Shown piece by piece: positions 37,685 through 49,053 of a stretch of 64,000 nt of DNA. Origin of the DNA: Neurospora intermedia (lineage: Eukaryota; Ascomycota; Sordariomycetes; Sordariales; Sordariaceae); the NCBI GenBank assembly GCA_037102815.1, contig BTPP01000006.1, positions 1,922,001-1,986,000 of the forward strand, written 5' to 3'. The first letter of the stretch is position 1, and the number at the start of each line of letters is the position of its first letter. A program made the translations under genes and the position numbers. Below the pieces are notes generated by a model that was not told the origin of the DNA, made no database searches, and saw nothing but the letters and a program-made list of their open reading frames with translations.

Positions 37685-38491
37685 TCATCGCCTGAATATG
37701 CTGAGCCACCAACTCTTGCGCCTCCGATCACTACGATCATCAGTCTTCTCTGTGTCGTCCTCCTCAAGGTCCAGACGGTACCGCACCACGCTCCCCCGGT
37801 CGTCCTCAAATCCAACATGCCTCTTGCTAGGAGGCACTACGCATTCTGGCACAATGTGACGCATGAACCATCCGCGCACGCCCCGGCTGGCAGCATCGAT
37901 CGCCGCATATTCCATCCTCCTGGTAGAGTCGCTGGTCCAATAGTGTGTTGTCTGCGGTGGTAGGGGATGAACATGCGTCTGCGCAGACTCGTCCTCATTC
38001 ACCTCGGCCTCGTCGATGGCATATTCGGGGTTTGAGGTGGTGAAGACAGGGAACTCAAAGTACGTCACTGGCTGCTGAGACTGGGTTGGACGACACTGGT
38101 AAGACCGACGATGTGAGACGGTCTTGCCAGCTTTCCTGCTCGAGCGAGTGCTGGGGTTTGTGTCGGTTGAGGATCGTTGGACGGCTGGTCTTGAGCGCCG
38201 CTTGGCTGAAGTGGAAGGCGCCGAGAGGGTAGATGATAGGTGGCACGACGAGCGAGATTCTTTGTGTTGAATAGATGCGTAGCCGGAATCTTGGCGACGC
38301 ATTTCCTGGATGGGCGGTGGAGGACGGTCCTCACTAAGAGTTTTTGAGAGAGGAGCATGGCAGACGATGGTGGTTTGTTGCGAGGTGACTTCGGGTTCAT
38401 GAGATTCGATGTCGTTGAAGCTGTGATATGTCTGGTTGGATACCGTGCTCACACGGGAGTGCGGGCGGTCACAGGACAGCTGAGTAGCCAT
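37685..38491 (-). CDS. Hypothetical protein, 268 residues
   Basis: A single exon; the ATG of MATQLSCDR at 38491 was preferred to a further upstream ATG whose extra 32 codons look like leader. The N-terminal 150 residues are Ser/Thr/Arg-rich and disordered, with an RRQDSGYASI motif of the type often seen around phosphorylation sites in fungal proteins. The C-terminal part is more ordered (RGWFMRHIVPECVVPPSKRH), then acidic, then ends in the basic-aromatic RRRKSWWLSIFRR. That tail could bind membranes or act as a targeting signal, which is inference. No family recognised. Confidence 0.7.
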   Translation of the reverse strand: MATQLSCDRPHSRVSTVSNQTYHSFNDIESHEPEVTSQQTTIVCHAPLSKTLSEDRPPPPIQEMRRQDSGYASIQHKESRSSCHLSSTLSAPSTSAKRRSRPAVQRSSTDTNPSTRSSRKAGKTVSHRRSYQCRPTQSQQPVTYFEFPVFTTSNPEYAIDEAEVNEDESAQTHVHPLPPQTTHYWTSDSTRRMEYAAIDAASRGVRGWFMRHIVPECVVPPSKRHVGFEDDRGSVVRYRLDLEEDDTEKTDDRSDRRRKSWWLSIFRR

Positions 38492-41400
38492 GGTGTGTAT
38501 AGATGCTAATGTGTGACCTCTGTTGGAGCATAAAGCAGGCTGGGAACCCTCGAAGAGGTCCGGAGGCCACCCACCATAAATAAACAACGGTGCTGGAGCC
38601 GGACGGGGGTGGATGGGCCCTTTTTCTTAAAGCTTCGATCGTTGACAGGGATTCCTAGAGGTATATTTGTCGGACTTGGGAAAGGGCACTTGTAGCACTT
38701 GTGAGCCCAAAAGTTGCGGTCAGCGATCGCGTGTTGGTCTGGGCCTTGTCTTGGATCCAGGAAGACAAGACGCCGGCGTATATTTGGGGCAGGATGACCG
38801 AAATCACCAGCAAAACCCCGGAAGCGTTCGCAGCAGGGAAGCCTGGGGATGGGCGAATGAGCTTGCGGAATTGGAGAGGGAGCCACTGGGGACAACAAGG
38901 CCAAAAGTCCCATTGGCAGAAAGGGGCAGCGTGTGAACAGGAAGGTCTGCCGGGGAAGCGCGTTAGCGGGATGCAGCCGACCCTGGACTGCAGCAGAAAA
39001 GCAACCTCTCTTGGGGACCCCCGGTTAGAGATAGCCAAGACGAAAAGAAATTAATTCGAGAAGGCGGCTGGAAATTTTTCACTTGTAGTAAAGCTGGGGG
39101 AGCACTGATCGAGGTTCGGCCCGTCCAAGCGGATGGTCCTCCGGGCTCCAAAAAGGTAAAAAGCTTGAAGGCTCCGTCGACGTAACGGCTGGCGGTTCTA
39201 GCGGTTCTATCTATGTATCCTAGGTAGTGGTTAGAGATAAGATTACCTACGAGGGGCCGGGAGCTGTTGGTGATTGTGTATCGGTTTAATGTCCACTTTG
39301 CTTATCCGTTGGTCAACGTTCTGCTGATCGGGAACGACAGTCAGTCAGTCAGTCCACAGTCAGTGATGGTGACGTTGTGGGCGAATTCCACCAGTTCCAT
39401 CCGGTGACCGAGGCGCGAATCGCAGCTTGGACGATTTGGGTATCGCGGGTGCATCTGTTGAGCAACAGTCGACGATGGGATTGGATCCCAAGAGGCGGTC
39501 AGGCCGCAGAGAGACAGGGCCTTGGGCGTTGTCTCGACAGGGAGTCAGTCGGACAAGCCCGGGTCGGTCGGTCGGACAGGGCCTTTTCTTAGGTCTTGAA
39601 AGTGAGTTGCAATGCCCGTTGCAATGCACGTTGAGTGCCGGGAGCGGAGAGCGGGGCGGCCGGTGGAGTTCGTGAACGGAGCCGGAGGTCCAATGGCCGC
39701 TGTGATTTGTCCACTCGTCCGTAGAGCTATCTGCTCACTCGATCGAACTGCTGCAGTACCCCTCGATGCTGCAAGAGAACTGCAAAAAACTGCAAGGGCG
39801 CTGACCTCGCGCGGGGAAAAAAAAAATGATTGCAAAAATTTCTGCGGATGTTCGTGAGTCAGACCGTGGGGTGGAAATTTTGCAACTCTGCTGCACGTCG
39901 CCAACAAAAAAGAGATAGCTGTCTCGATCATGCAGAGAAAAGAGGCTGGGGAAAAGGTAAATCTTTCACACACGTCAACGTTAGGACATGGTTGCTGTCA
40001 TGGAGAAGGAAAAAAGACTGAGAGTGTGGGGAATTGCCACGAGCTCGCCGTTTATCACGTTGTCCAGCAATGTGAGCAATGGTGCAATCGATAGGGCGCC
40101 GTTAGCGGTGAACTCGAGTGAACTCGTGAGGGCGGGTGGATGGTGGGCTGTCTGCTCTTCTAAAACGGAAATATTGACTCGGAAACCTTCTCAGCGTCAC
40201 AGACCAAGGCGGGTTAGGTAGCAGCCAAGACGCATGGGAAATGTCTGTGATATTGCGCCATCCGATGTCGCTGGCTTTTGTTCTTTTGAATGTTCGTGGG
40301 TGCCAGTGATTGCACCTGCATCAGGTCGTTTTAGACTATGTATATGCAGTGACCACTGTGGTGTGTAGCAGGGGCGGCCCGTGAGTCCGTCTTGTTTATC
40401 TCACACAGAAAAAGAGGTTGAAGGATGAAGCGTCAGGACGGGGTGGACGGGCTGGTGATGCCATCATCGGGAACGCAGACAGGGTCCGGAGGTTTCAGCG
40501 CTACCACGGTCGTCGCCGGGAATGGCTGTCAGATGCAAATCGAGAGATATGGATGCCCTGTCATTATCTGGAAGTAATAATGGCATTTCATATGATGGAC
40601 GTTGCACATCTTCAATGCCGACCCGAGCGACGCCGCGAAGCAACCTTTTCACGTGAAGCGACCCTGCTGGCATTCCCGTATCCATCACGGAAACTGGCAT
40701 GGAAGTTTGTCATGGTGCGACTTGGTGTACCTTGATGGCGATGACTTTCACATGTCGGACTGTGCCGAATGTCGCACTTCAGCAGGTTGGGGGGTTCAGT
40801 TGTGTGGTTCCCTTGTTGTCTCTCGAGGTTGCACAGCCAGACTGAGGGGAAGCCCCGCGGCTCCAAGACGGGAGTCAAGGAGTTGAGTACCCGAGGAGTC
40901 CAGGTCCAGGCGGGCTGAGAAGAGGATGGAATGAATGAATGGATTCAACGTCACGAGCTCAAGTGGCACGACAGTAGTAGCTGCTCTGCACCTCGAGTCT
41001 GTGAGTTGTCGGTGGTGTCTCACAACTGCCCAAAGCTGATCTGCTGTTCCAATCACGGCAGATGCTCAAAGTCGTTGTCCAGGAGCCCAGGTTCGGCAAG
41101 AGCACACGCGTTTTCATGAAGAAATGCTTCCCTCCAGTCAAAGTTCACTGACTGTCAGTGTGTCGTGACTGCCCCTGCAGAGTCCGAGCCTGCTGTGCCT
41201 GCCGTCCCTTTTGTCTAAGCAACCAATCAGAGACCGGAAGTTCTTCCGGCTCGCTTACCCGGTTCATCCAATCACCGAGAGGCATGTGACAAGTTTGGGT
41301 ATCTCATCGAACGTTTGCCAAGTCTGCCATCTGTCGGCGGTTGCATGCCATTCGTTATCAGTTCCAGGACACCTCCGCAGCCTTCCTCCCTTCCTTCTTG

Positions 41401-41826
41401 CATTTCAGTTCTGTTCACGGCACCTTCAACTTTACCTTCGGTTCTCTCTGTCTGTTCATTGATCAAGCTCGTCTGACCATATCTGAAGCCACCGGAAGAC
41501 GATCCGCTCCCGTCCGGTCAAAGAACAGGCCGAGACCTTTGTCCATTGTCCATCTTTCATAATGGTCTTGTTAGGCCGTCCACGCTCGCGCCGAAGGAGA
41601 ATGTGCCTATTGTTTCATCTCAATTCGATGAAGATTATAAGACAACCATCGCCATGACATTACGAACAGACTTTGCTGGGCCATCAACAATCCGACGACT
41701 TGGAGACAAGTGCTTGCAAGCTGCGAGTAAATACCTACCATTTTCCACCACTTTTCATTACTTCACTCGAGTGCGATAAGCGACGGCCCGAAACAGTACC
41801 ACCACCTTCGTCGGAAATCATTCACC
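38492..41826. other. Gene-poor intergenic region
   Basis: No convincing coding region. Short frames near 38655-39054, 39360-39970 and 40418-40886 overlap on opposite strands and lack motifs. The last few hundred bases are the likely promoter and leader of the gene starting at 41827. Confidence 0.45.
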
Positions 41827-42807
41827 ATGTCTGAAATGCATCCTGATTCACCTGCCATCCTGCATGGGGCTGTGAAGGATATCGTCTGCAACTTGGAGAA
41901 GAAGCTGAAGGTACAGCAAGAGAAACTACGAGTCCTATACAAGGAGTGGAACTTCTGGGAGGCTGCCGGCGCTCTTCTTGACTTTGACCTACTTGAGGTT
42001 AGCGACTTCAAGATAGATGAGTTACAAAAACAGCTAATCGGAGCTCAAATAGAGCAGCTAACATTAGAAAACGACTTGTTGCAGATGACGGAGTTTGCTC
42101 GCCAAGTCTTCAGCCAGAAAGGCTTGGGCTTCGAAACCCCCTCAATTCCCATCCCTATCCCGTCTGCTAACTTGTTCCCGCTATCAGCCGAGTACTCACA
42201 TCCTTCACCACCACCAAAGTCGTATGGACAGCAAATGGCACAACGCCGGCAGGAGGATTTCCGCTATTACCTCGACCACCCGGAAATGCTGGCGGTCATG
42301 CCGGGACAAGTATCGCCTAAGAGTACTAACGTGAACAATGCTCCAGTGCTTGATCCCCAAGTAACCCTTGTTCAATCTCGTATGCCCTTTGCCCCCCCTC
42401 AAACCCCCCCTTTCCGTAACCACAAACTCGTTAGTCGCCCTCCAGCGCCTTTCCACACAAGAAGGCTATCAGTCAAGATTGTACCTCCCCCATCAACATC
42501 TACCACTCCCAAGGTACGTACTAACAACCTCCCCTCTCAAAATGACCTCTTCTTCCTTAGGCGTATGACTGCCTACCGCAATTCTCGGTACGGTTCACAG
42601 AAAGGAATCCATCCTACCGATGGTAAGCGCAACTACAAGTTTGACCCGCACTTTTGGGAGAAGCAAGAAAACTGGGATGGGACAGACGATTTCTGGTTCA
42701 AGCCCTCGACGCAGAAGAGGGGGAGAATGGATGATGAGGACGAGGCTCTTTCGCCTTGTTCGGTGCCGAGGAAGAGAGTTAAGAGTGCTGGGAAAGTGCA
42801 ACCATGA
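41827..42807 (+). CDS. Hypothetical coiled-coil protein, 326 residues
   Basis: An uninterrupted frame with a strong start context (CACCATG). Residues about 15-95 form a Leu/Glu/Lys-rich coiled coil. The middle is Pro/Ser-rich and disordered. The last 100 residues contain an aromatic stretch (YKFDPHFWEKQENWDGTDDF), an acidic patch and a basic cluster (PRKRVKSAGK) that could be a nuclear localisation signal. A GTACGT...TTAG segment at about 42514-42560 resembles a 47-nt intron, but its branch site is only a few bases from the donor, and removing it would end the frame after about 23 codons, so the unspliced reading is preferred. Function unknown. Confidence 0.7.
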   Translation: MSEMHPDSPAILHGAVKDIVCNLEKKLKVQQEKLRVLYKEWNFWEAAGALLDFDLLEVSDFKIDELQKQLIGAQIEQLTLENDLLQMTEFARQVFSQKGLGFETPSIPIPIPSANLFPLSAEYSHPSPPPKSYGQQMAQRRQEDFRYYLDHPEMLAVMPGQVSPKSTNVNNAPVLDPQVTLVQSRMPFAPPQTPPFRNHKLVSRPPAPFHTRRLSVKIVPPPSTSTTPKVRTNNLPSQNDLFFLRRMTAYRNSRYGSQKGIHPTDGKRNYKFDPHFWEKQENWDGTDDFWFKPSTQKRGRMDDEDEALSPCSVPRKRVKSAGKVQP

Positions 42808-43999
42808 GGTCAATTTGGGGATAATAGGGTGATACGGAGCGTGGGGGGCATGTGGCGAAGCAAGTGTTCGTGGGTAAGTGGTAGATTTTCTTACTGACCG
42901 AAGCTCAAGACGTACAGCATAGATTGAATTGAATAGATAGACTGATTACTCGCTGACTATTGAGCCTGAGATATCAAGCTGTGATGTACTCCGATTCTCA
43001 AGGCAGTCCTATTTCTGACGTGACGTTACCTGATGCCGTTCTCTTCAAAGCCCTTCCCCCCAACGACCTTTTTCCCGAGCGAGCATTTCTTCCTAGTCCC
43101 CAACTGTTCCCTCTCAAATCCTTTAACGATCCTAGTAATCCGAGCTCATGAACCTTCGGCCAATAGATCACATTTTGCCACGCACCTTTTCCTTATAGGT
43201 ACCTAACTGTGTTGGATTCTTCTTTGTCTTCTTCACTTTTGGTCAAGCCTACTCAGCTCGACTTGAACAAATAAATCAACTCAAAAACCTGACGTAGCGG
43301 TGAAAGGCTTTTGAAACTTGGGGCGAGACTCTTCGCCAAATTTAAAGCACTTTTCTCTGATGCCCCTCGAGTCGAGTTCTTTCGATAGTTGTTGCCGGCG
43401 TAGAGCTTCGACGAGAGAAGACCAGTCTTCATGAACAATGGAAATTTCCTATAACCACGAAGAGTAGAATTGAACCTCTTGAGAAGCTCTGTGTTCTAGT
43501 CATCTGGAAAGATGACTGAACTTGGATGGACTGACCATGAATACTCTTCGGAAGATGAGCGGCGTGAAGATGAACATCACTTGTCTTCAGCAATAATGTC
43601 CCACTTGGTAATCGTGCCAGCCAGGTCCTTCATTTTCAAGCTAAGACAGACCAAACATCCCTGCTACGATACAACGAGTGGAGAAGCGAACATCGTCTTC
43701 CAGAGCAATGCCCGTCTTCTAGAATAACTCAACTGTGTTCACTTGAAACCCCGAAAACAACGCCCTTGTTCTGACTGGTCCCGGGGATGCAGCCCTCCCG
43801 CTCCGAAACAAAGGCACCTTGAGAAGCCGGACACGAGTGCTGTTTCTCGTTGTTCTTTGTTGTTCGGAAGCACGATCCGACAATAGTTCATCTAACAAGA
43901 CTGATGTGTAAATGAACAAGATAGATAAACCCCAACTGAGAGGAGAACGACTGCCGTGTAATAGATTCAACAACGACGTTCAAGATGCCATCACTCGAC
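42808..43999. other. Intergenic, two weak short frames
   Basis: Frames at 42984-43151 (about 55 codons) and 43512-43727 (71 codons, ATG start, acidic N terminus) exist, but nothing supports them as genes. The stretch ends in the promoter of the gene at 44110. Confidence 0.4.
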
Positions 44000-44007
44000 T
44001 ATAAATA
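44000..44007 (+). promoter_or_regulatory. TATA box of the gene at 44110
   Basis: A consensus TATAAATA sits 110 bases before the ATG, followed by a C/A-rich leader, a typical spacing for filamentous-fungal promoters. Confidence 0.6.
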
Positions 44008-44109
44008 CCTCTAGACAATACCGCTCCCTCTGAAGCGAACTAATTCCTTTTTTTGACAACAAAAGCGTCAACAACACTTTCAAGACAACGACTCACAACG
44101 ACAAACATC

Positions 44110-45117
44110 ATGCCATCAAACAACCCCTCCTCCTCATCGAGCAAGTCCAGCATGGACTCACCCCTCGAAGTGCCTCTCCTCCCCCACGAGCGCCTTCAAC
44201 CCCCTTCATCGCCGCACCCTACGCCCCTACGCCCAGCCCCTCATTTGCCTCTTGACTCTGATAACTCGAACGACTCCAAGTCTTCAGGATCGTTCCCCTT
44301 CCCCGACATGAAGCGATCTGATAACTCCAAATTTTCAAGCTACGACAGCAACTCGACCATCGGCATGCCTCTTCTTCCCCACGAGCAGCTCACCTCGCCC
44401 TGGGCCTCCATATCATCCATGGGATCCCCATCATCATCATCATCGACTTCGACGGCCAGAAGGACACAGATGCGTAAAAACAAGCATCATCGCCCCAACC
44501 CCCTTTTCCTCGAGCGGGTGCAAAGTGCACAATATGCGCCTAGCCTGGAGCCTGAAACCCAGTATGAACAAGGTTCGTGGTTTCCCCCCTCTTCCTCCCC
44601 CTCCTCCTACTCTCCCACTGGAACTACTCCCATTGGTACTACTACCACCACCATCCTTCCACCTGACCATCAGCGCCATCGTGGAGAGTTTTGTGCTTCG
44701 CCCGAGCCCATGACTCCCGTCGAAAATGAGGTACGTCGTTCACTCCGTCCGTTGTTCGACATGGAAATTTTTGGTAACAAAGCGAGTGATTCAGGATTCG
44801 GCGCCTGCGCAAACAATGAAAGCGAGACGGACATCATCGCCAGTCTTGAAGAGGGGTACTTGCCACCCGCGCTAGAAACTCGGACCCATGACGAGGAAGA
44901 GTTCACAATGAAGAGGAGTGAGAGTCTTGTTTCGTTCAAGGATCTCCATGTTCCCGAACCAAAGGCTCCGGCTTCGATGGCGATCACGACTCTCAAGAGG
45001 CGGGTGATTTATGCTTGCGAGACTGCCACCGAGTTGGTGAAAGGCTCCCGGGCGGCGGTCACGGCCAGTGCTTTTGTAGGGGATGTTTTCGAATACCTGA
45101 TCAAGAAAGGCTTTTAG
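44110..45117 (+). CDS. Hypothetical Ser/Pro-rich protein, 335 residues
   Basis: A single exon beginning MPSNNPSSSS. The frame is open further upstream but has no ATG there. A motif appears twice: PLLPHERLQPP near residue 20 and PLLPHEQLTSP near 90, suggesting an internal duplication. Ser/Thr/Pro-rich disorder fills the middle. The C-terminal third is acidic, with KRSESLVSFKDLH, and ends in a helical stretch (YACETATELVKGSRAAVTAS) followed by EYLIKKGF. No known family was recognised. The promoter has a strong TATA box, which often goes with inducible expression; that is inference. Confidence 0.72.
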   Translation: MPSNNPSSSSSKSSMDSPLEVPLLPHERLQPPSSPHPTPLRPAPHLPLDSDNSNDSKSSGSFPFPDMKRSDNSKFSSYDSNSTIGMPLLPHEQLTSPWASISSMGSPSSSSSTSTARRTQMRKNKHHRPNPLFLERVQSAQYAPSLEPETQYEQGSWFPPSSSPSSYSPTGTTPIGTTTTTILPPDHQRHRGEFCASPEPMTPVENEVRRSLRPLFDMEIFGNKASDSGFGACANNESETDIIASLEEGYLPPALETRTHDEEEFTMKRSESLVSFKDLHVPEPKAPASMAITTLKRRVIYACETATELVKGSRAAVTASAFVGDVFEYLIKKGF

Positions 45118-46327
45118 CGGAGAGTGTCAAGTGGCAAGTAGACATATTTTCTTGCTTTGTTGTATGTTCCTCATTTCATGTTCTGGTTGAAGAACCACTG
45201 TAAAGCTGTTCTCTGACTTACCAAATCGTGGACAATTGTGAGATTTTAATCTGGTTGTTAGTTTTTCATCATCACCACATTAGCAAACATAAAACAACAG
45301 AATTCTGATTTACCAACATGTTTCTCCATGTTGCCTCGTGATGTGATTTCCCCATGCATTACCAGACGTTTGCTGACATGTTGTCCCATGACCTCGAAGG
45401 GAACTAGCCCAAAGCTTGGCCCCCTCCATTCCAAACAACTTTGCCATTATTGTTCGTCTGTATCCGTGCTATTGCTCCACCATATGACATGTCGTATCGA
45501 TGCGCATGTGGCGTTTGTCTTCGATAGAGTAGTAACGCTAGTTTGATGTACGGTATGCTTGAAACGCGGCCGTCCTGTTACACCATTCTTTTAGACTTCA
45601 CCCTTCTGATGGCCGCCTTGGAGCCGCAGAAGCAAACCTGGGCTGTAGTTAAATAATGATCAACCAAGCATTCACCTTGCAAGTTTTGAGTCTCAAGGGA
45701 CTATGTAGGTCTCACGTTTCCCGGCCGGCAGGCTTCCGATGCTCTTATGAACGCGTGCTTGCCATGGGGTCAATGTGTTACCCGGTCTTATCCATGTACG
45801 ACGGAACCCGATATTAAAAGATTTATGCAGTTGGCCGTAGTAGGGAACTTATCCCGACTGCACTTGGATACTCCTGCTAATGGAGCTAGGAGACGGCGAG
45901 GATCGGAAACGGGTACGTACGTATGGAGTTTAGGTCAACCTCCGACGGTGGAAAGTGGGAGACGGGGAGTGGTGTGTCCAGGCGATAAGGCATAGCAGTG
46001 TCGCCTTTATTGCTTCCCTATATCCTCGTCTTTCCGTTATATTTGCGTGATCTCCCTCATTCTCATCTTACGTACTATTGGGGCGCTGTAAGCAGCACAT
46101 GGCCATCAAATTTCTCGACTGGGGGACAGGACATACCGTAAGCACGCTTCTCACCGCATGCCTCCACCATCTTTCCATGATGACCCCTCGATAAATGCAG
46201 CAGTATCACCGAAGTAACCAACATTGCGGGACTGGACTCCTCCTCGATCCGTCTGAAGGGCTTCTTCGAAAAACAGAAGCATTTCGACGCGGTTACCTCC
46301 AGCTTGGTATTATACCAGTCGAGACCC
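45118..46327. other. Intergenic, no gene seen
   Basis: 3' flank of the preceding gene and promoter of the next. The short frame at 45747-45995 has an ATG but no recognisable content. Nothing else was found. Confidence 0.45.
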
Positions 46328-47701
46328 ATGCAATCAATGCGTATACCTCTAGACCACCGCTACCAGGCAACTAGAGGACATAAACAAGCAAACACGATGA
46401 ACTACTCCCAAAACCACCAGTATCCGACCAACAACACTTCTTCGGCGCAAGAGACTCGTATTCTTACCACCTTTCCAGCCGAGGGCCTTCCGGAACCGCG
46501 CGTGGAAGAGCTCCGCCGAGATGAAGTTCTTTATCCACCCTCCGCTCCGGGCGAATTTCCTTTCCACCTGCGCATCCCTCTTCTGACCCAACTAAACCGA
46601 TGGTTCTGCTGTCAATGTGCAACCAGAGCGATCCACTCCCTGCAGAACGATGAATACAGAAGCCTCGACAAGATCGGCATGGTGAACAACAAAACGTTTG
46701 ATCGCTGCCACGACCCTGCCTGCTCTCATATTCAATGCGCCAACTGTGCCCTCGGACCTGGATTCGGCGGTCTTTTATTATTCAACAGCTTGCTCCCTCC
46801 CGGAGGGGGTAGAGGAGTCCATATGCAGGGACCAACCATTGTCCGAACCGTTGCCGGCTTACACGCTCACCCTTTCCATATCGACCCATGTCACTGGGAA
46901 TGCGCCTGCCGTGAGTGGATAAGCAATGTGTTTGATTCTCGTTGCACGATGCACCTGACGAGGTGTGCGAATCCGCGCTGTCAGTTTCGAAACCGAAGAG
47001 ACGTGGGAGTGTTGAGGCCGGATAGCGTGGTACTGAATCGGTATGGACAACGGTTGGGTACGGCCGATCAGCGAGTTGTCGAGAGAAATGGTCCATGGAT
47101 GGTGCAAAGACAAGGTTTGAGCATGGTACCTGAGAGGGGTCAGAGAGATAAAGGAAAGGGAGTGATACTCCCGGGACATCCACCGCCAGCACCAACCGGA
47201 CCGCCCACAGCGGTGTTGCTGGATGTGTTTAGACCAGGGACTGCTGGTTACGCGGGCGATGAGATGGACATTTGTGGGGATGAGGCTGAGGAAATACCGG
47301 TGTGGAAGCGAGGATGTCCGGCGCCGAGGTACAGACGCAGACGAGCGCCGCCGCCGCCACCACCATTCGATAAACCAGAGGAAGTTGCCACGTACCTGTC
47401 AGAATATTTGGCTAGTATTCCACAGGGATCTCCTCAGTCTATGTCAACGGCCAGTGCGGCTAGAGGAGACTTGTCGCGATCGGGGTTGGTGATGATGAGT
47501 GGAAGAAGAGAAGACAACGAAAGTCGAAGTCCATTTCAGGGAGCGGGATTCGGCCATCCTCCTAGAGCAAGTCACCATTCTGTACATCGCCCACTGTCGG
47601 TCGGGGTAACCGCAACCACGCCATCAACATCAACGAGGTCTTTTGGGGTTTCGGGTGCCAGTGACGGCCGGATAAGCAATGGGTCGTGGCATCGGAGGTA
47701 A
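46328..47701 (+). CDS. Cys/His-rich putative zinc-binding protein
   Basis: A single exon; 457 residues from the first ATG (46328) or 434 from the ATG at 46397 (MNYSQNHQ), which has the better start context (A at -3). Counting from the latter, residues about 70-200 hold a dense Cys/His region: WFCCQCATRAIH, DRCHDPACSHIQCANCAL, HIDPCHWECACREW and SRCTMHLTRCANPRCQFRN. The spacing fits several zinc-binding knuckles, and similar short W-C-x2-C domains occur in many uncharacterised filamentous-fungal proteins. The C-terminal half is Pro/Arg/Ser-rich, including a PPPPPP run, and disordered. No named family fits exactly. Nucleic-acid or protein binding is plausible but unproven. Confidence 0.78.
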   Translation: MQSMRIPLDHRYQATRGHKQANTMNYSQNHQYPTNNTSSAQETRILTTFPAEGLPEPRVEELRRDEVLYPPSAPGEFPFHLRIPLLTQLNRWFCCQCATRAIHSLQNDEYRSLDKIGMVNNKTFDRCHDPACSHIQCANCALGPGFGGLLLFNSLLPPGGGRGVHMQGPTIVRTVAGLHAHPFHIDPCHWECACREWISNVFDSRCTMHLTRCANPRCQFRNRRDVGVLRPDSVVLNRYGQRLGTADQRVVERNGPWMVQRQGLSMVPERGQRDKGKGVILPGHPPPAPTGPPTAVLLDVFRPGTAGYAGDEMDICGDEAEEIPVWKRGCPAPRYRRRRAPPPPPPFDKPEEVATYLSEYLASIPQGSPQSMSTASAARGDLSRSGLVMMSGRREDNESRSPFQGAGFGHPPRASHHSVHRPLSVGVTATTPSTSTRSFGVSGASDGRISNGSWHRR

Positions 47702-48126
47702 TGGGCAATAAACTCTCCAGGGAATTCTTCGCAAGGAGAAAATTCCGAATGTCAAAGCAAGATTGACAGGCTTCCTGGAGAGAAAGAGCGGCCGAATGTC
47801 TGGTAATGGGAGCTTTCCGAGCATCTGGACAAAGACAGAAGGAGCGACCGCTTATGCACCTGCTTCAACGTCTTGTCCTGCACTGCATTTCCCCGCATTA
47901 CTGGTACCAACTGCTACGAAGACACAATCACGACAGGCAGGTAATACCCTCAAGTTCGAATTGTGTGGGAATCCCAAGAAGTACCTGATAGTACTTGATA
48001 GAGTCGAAAAATATCGAACACTGCGATCTCACCAACATTTTCTTTCTTTTCAGTTGAAAACCCTAATGGGGACGTAGTGATGCCCTCACACAGTCCTTAC
48101 TCCCTCTCTTTACCCCCAGTCTTTCC
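47702..48126. other. Convergent intergenic spacer
   Basis: Lies between the 3' ends of two genes transcribed towards each other. No coding signal; presumably it holds both 3' untranslated regions. Confidence 0.5.
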
Positions 48127-49053
48127 TTACAAATCTCTAACCATCCAGACATTCCCCTCCGTCTCTCCCCCCTCGAAAACTCTGAACCCTACCTTTTCAT
48201 AGAACCTCACCACCTTCTTATTCTCCCCCGCCACCCCCAGATTCACTCCCCTTCCATAATCCGCTCCACTCGTCCGTACAGCCTCCACAAACCGCTCAAT
48301 CATTTTCCTCCCCCACCCCTTCCCCTGCCATTCATCCAACAAATCAATATGCAACATGGCCCTCCACGTTTCCACCATCTCCTTCTTCCTCGCTTCCGCC
48401 GGTCCGCCCTCCGGCCCTGACAAGACCAGCCATTGCGGGTTATACGCAAGTTGAGCTAGACACACCGGATTCAACTTTTTTTGAAAAGCATCTTTAATGT
48501 TACCGGAAGATGGAAGAAGAAACCAGCTCTCGAGTGTGTCCAGTTGCTGGGGCGGGGGAACGTCGATGAGACCTTGTGGGGATTGCAGCACTTCCTTGAT
48601 GTAGCGCGTGTAACAAGCAGCGAAGGCGTGGACGTCGGGGGTGCCGATTACGTAGCCTACTACTTTCCCATCATCTTTTCCGTCTTCTTTGGAGGGGGAA
48701 GAGAAGTCGGTGTTGGTGTTGGTATCGGTGTCGTCGACCAGAACGAAACAGGTCTGTGGAGAGAGATGGGTGAATTGGACACACCAGATATAGGGGGACA
48801 TGCGAGCGGTGACAGGGTCAGCGGCGACGGTTGGAGACTGGGTTGCGCGGCACTGGAGAGGTTTTGGAGTTAGTCATTTGTTGTTAGGTAGGATGGTGGA
48901 TGTACATGATCTTGTGCTGTAAGGGATGCGGTAGAAAGGAGGGATGAGTGACTGAGCAGTGTTGTATGGTCAAGTGAGGTGCTTCAGGTTGGCACTTACA
49001 ATGTGCATGCAAGCCTCAGTATCTCGTGGCTCAAAGGGGCGAATGAAGGGCAT
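48127..49053 (-). CDS. GNAT-family N-acetyltransferase
   Basis: Two exons, 49053-49000 and 48852-48127, joined in phase 0 across a 147-nt intron (GTAAGT donor, CTAAC branch, CAG acceptor), give 259 residues. Exon 1 supplies [18 protein letters not shown], the usual start of GNAT enzymes. The acetyl-CoA pyrophosphate loop is QGKGWG at 194-199 in [20 protein letters not shown], and the closing motif is [21 protein letters not shown] central insert is Asp/Thr/Ser-rich. The layout, with LHIDLL before the loop and GVNLGV after it, resembles the acetyltransferase-like domain found C-terminal in O-GlcNAcases and free-standing in fungi. It should bind acetyl-CoA and acetylate an amine; the substrate is unknown. 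Confidence 0.88.
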
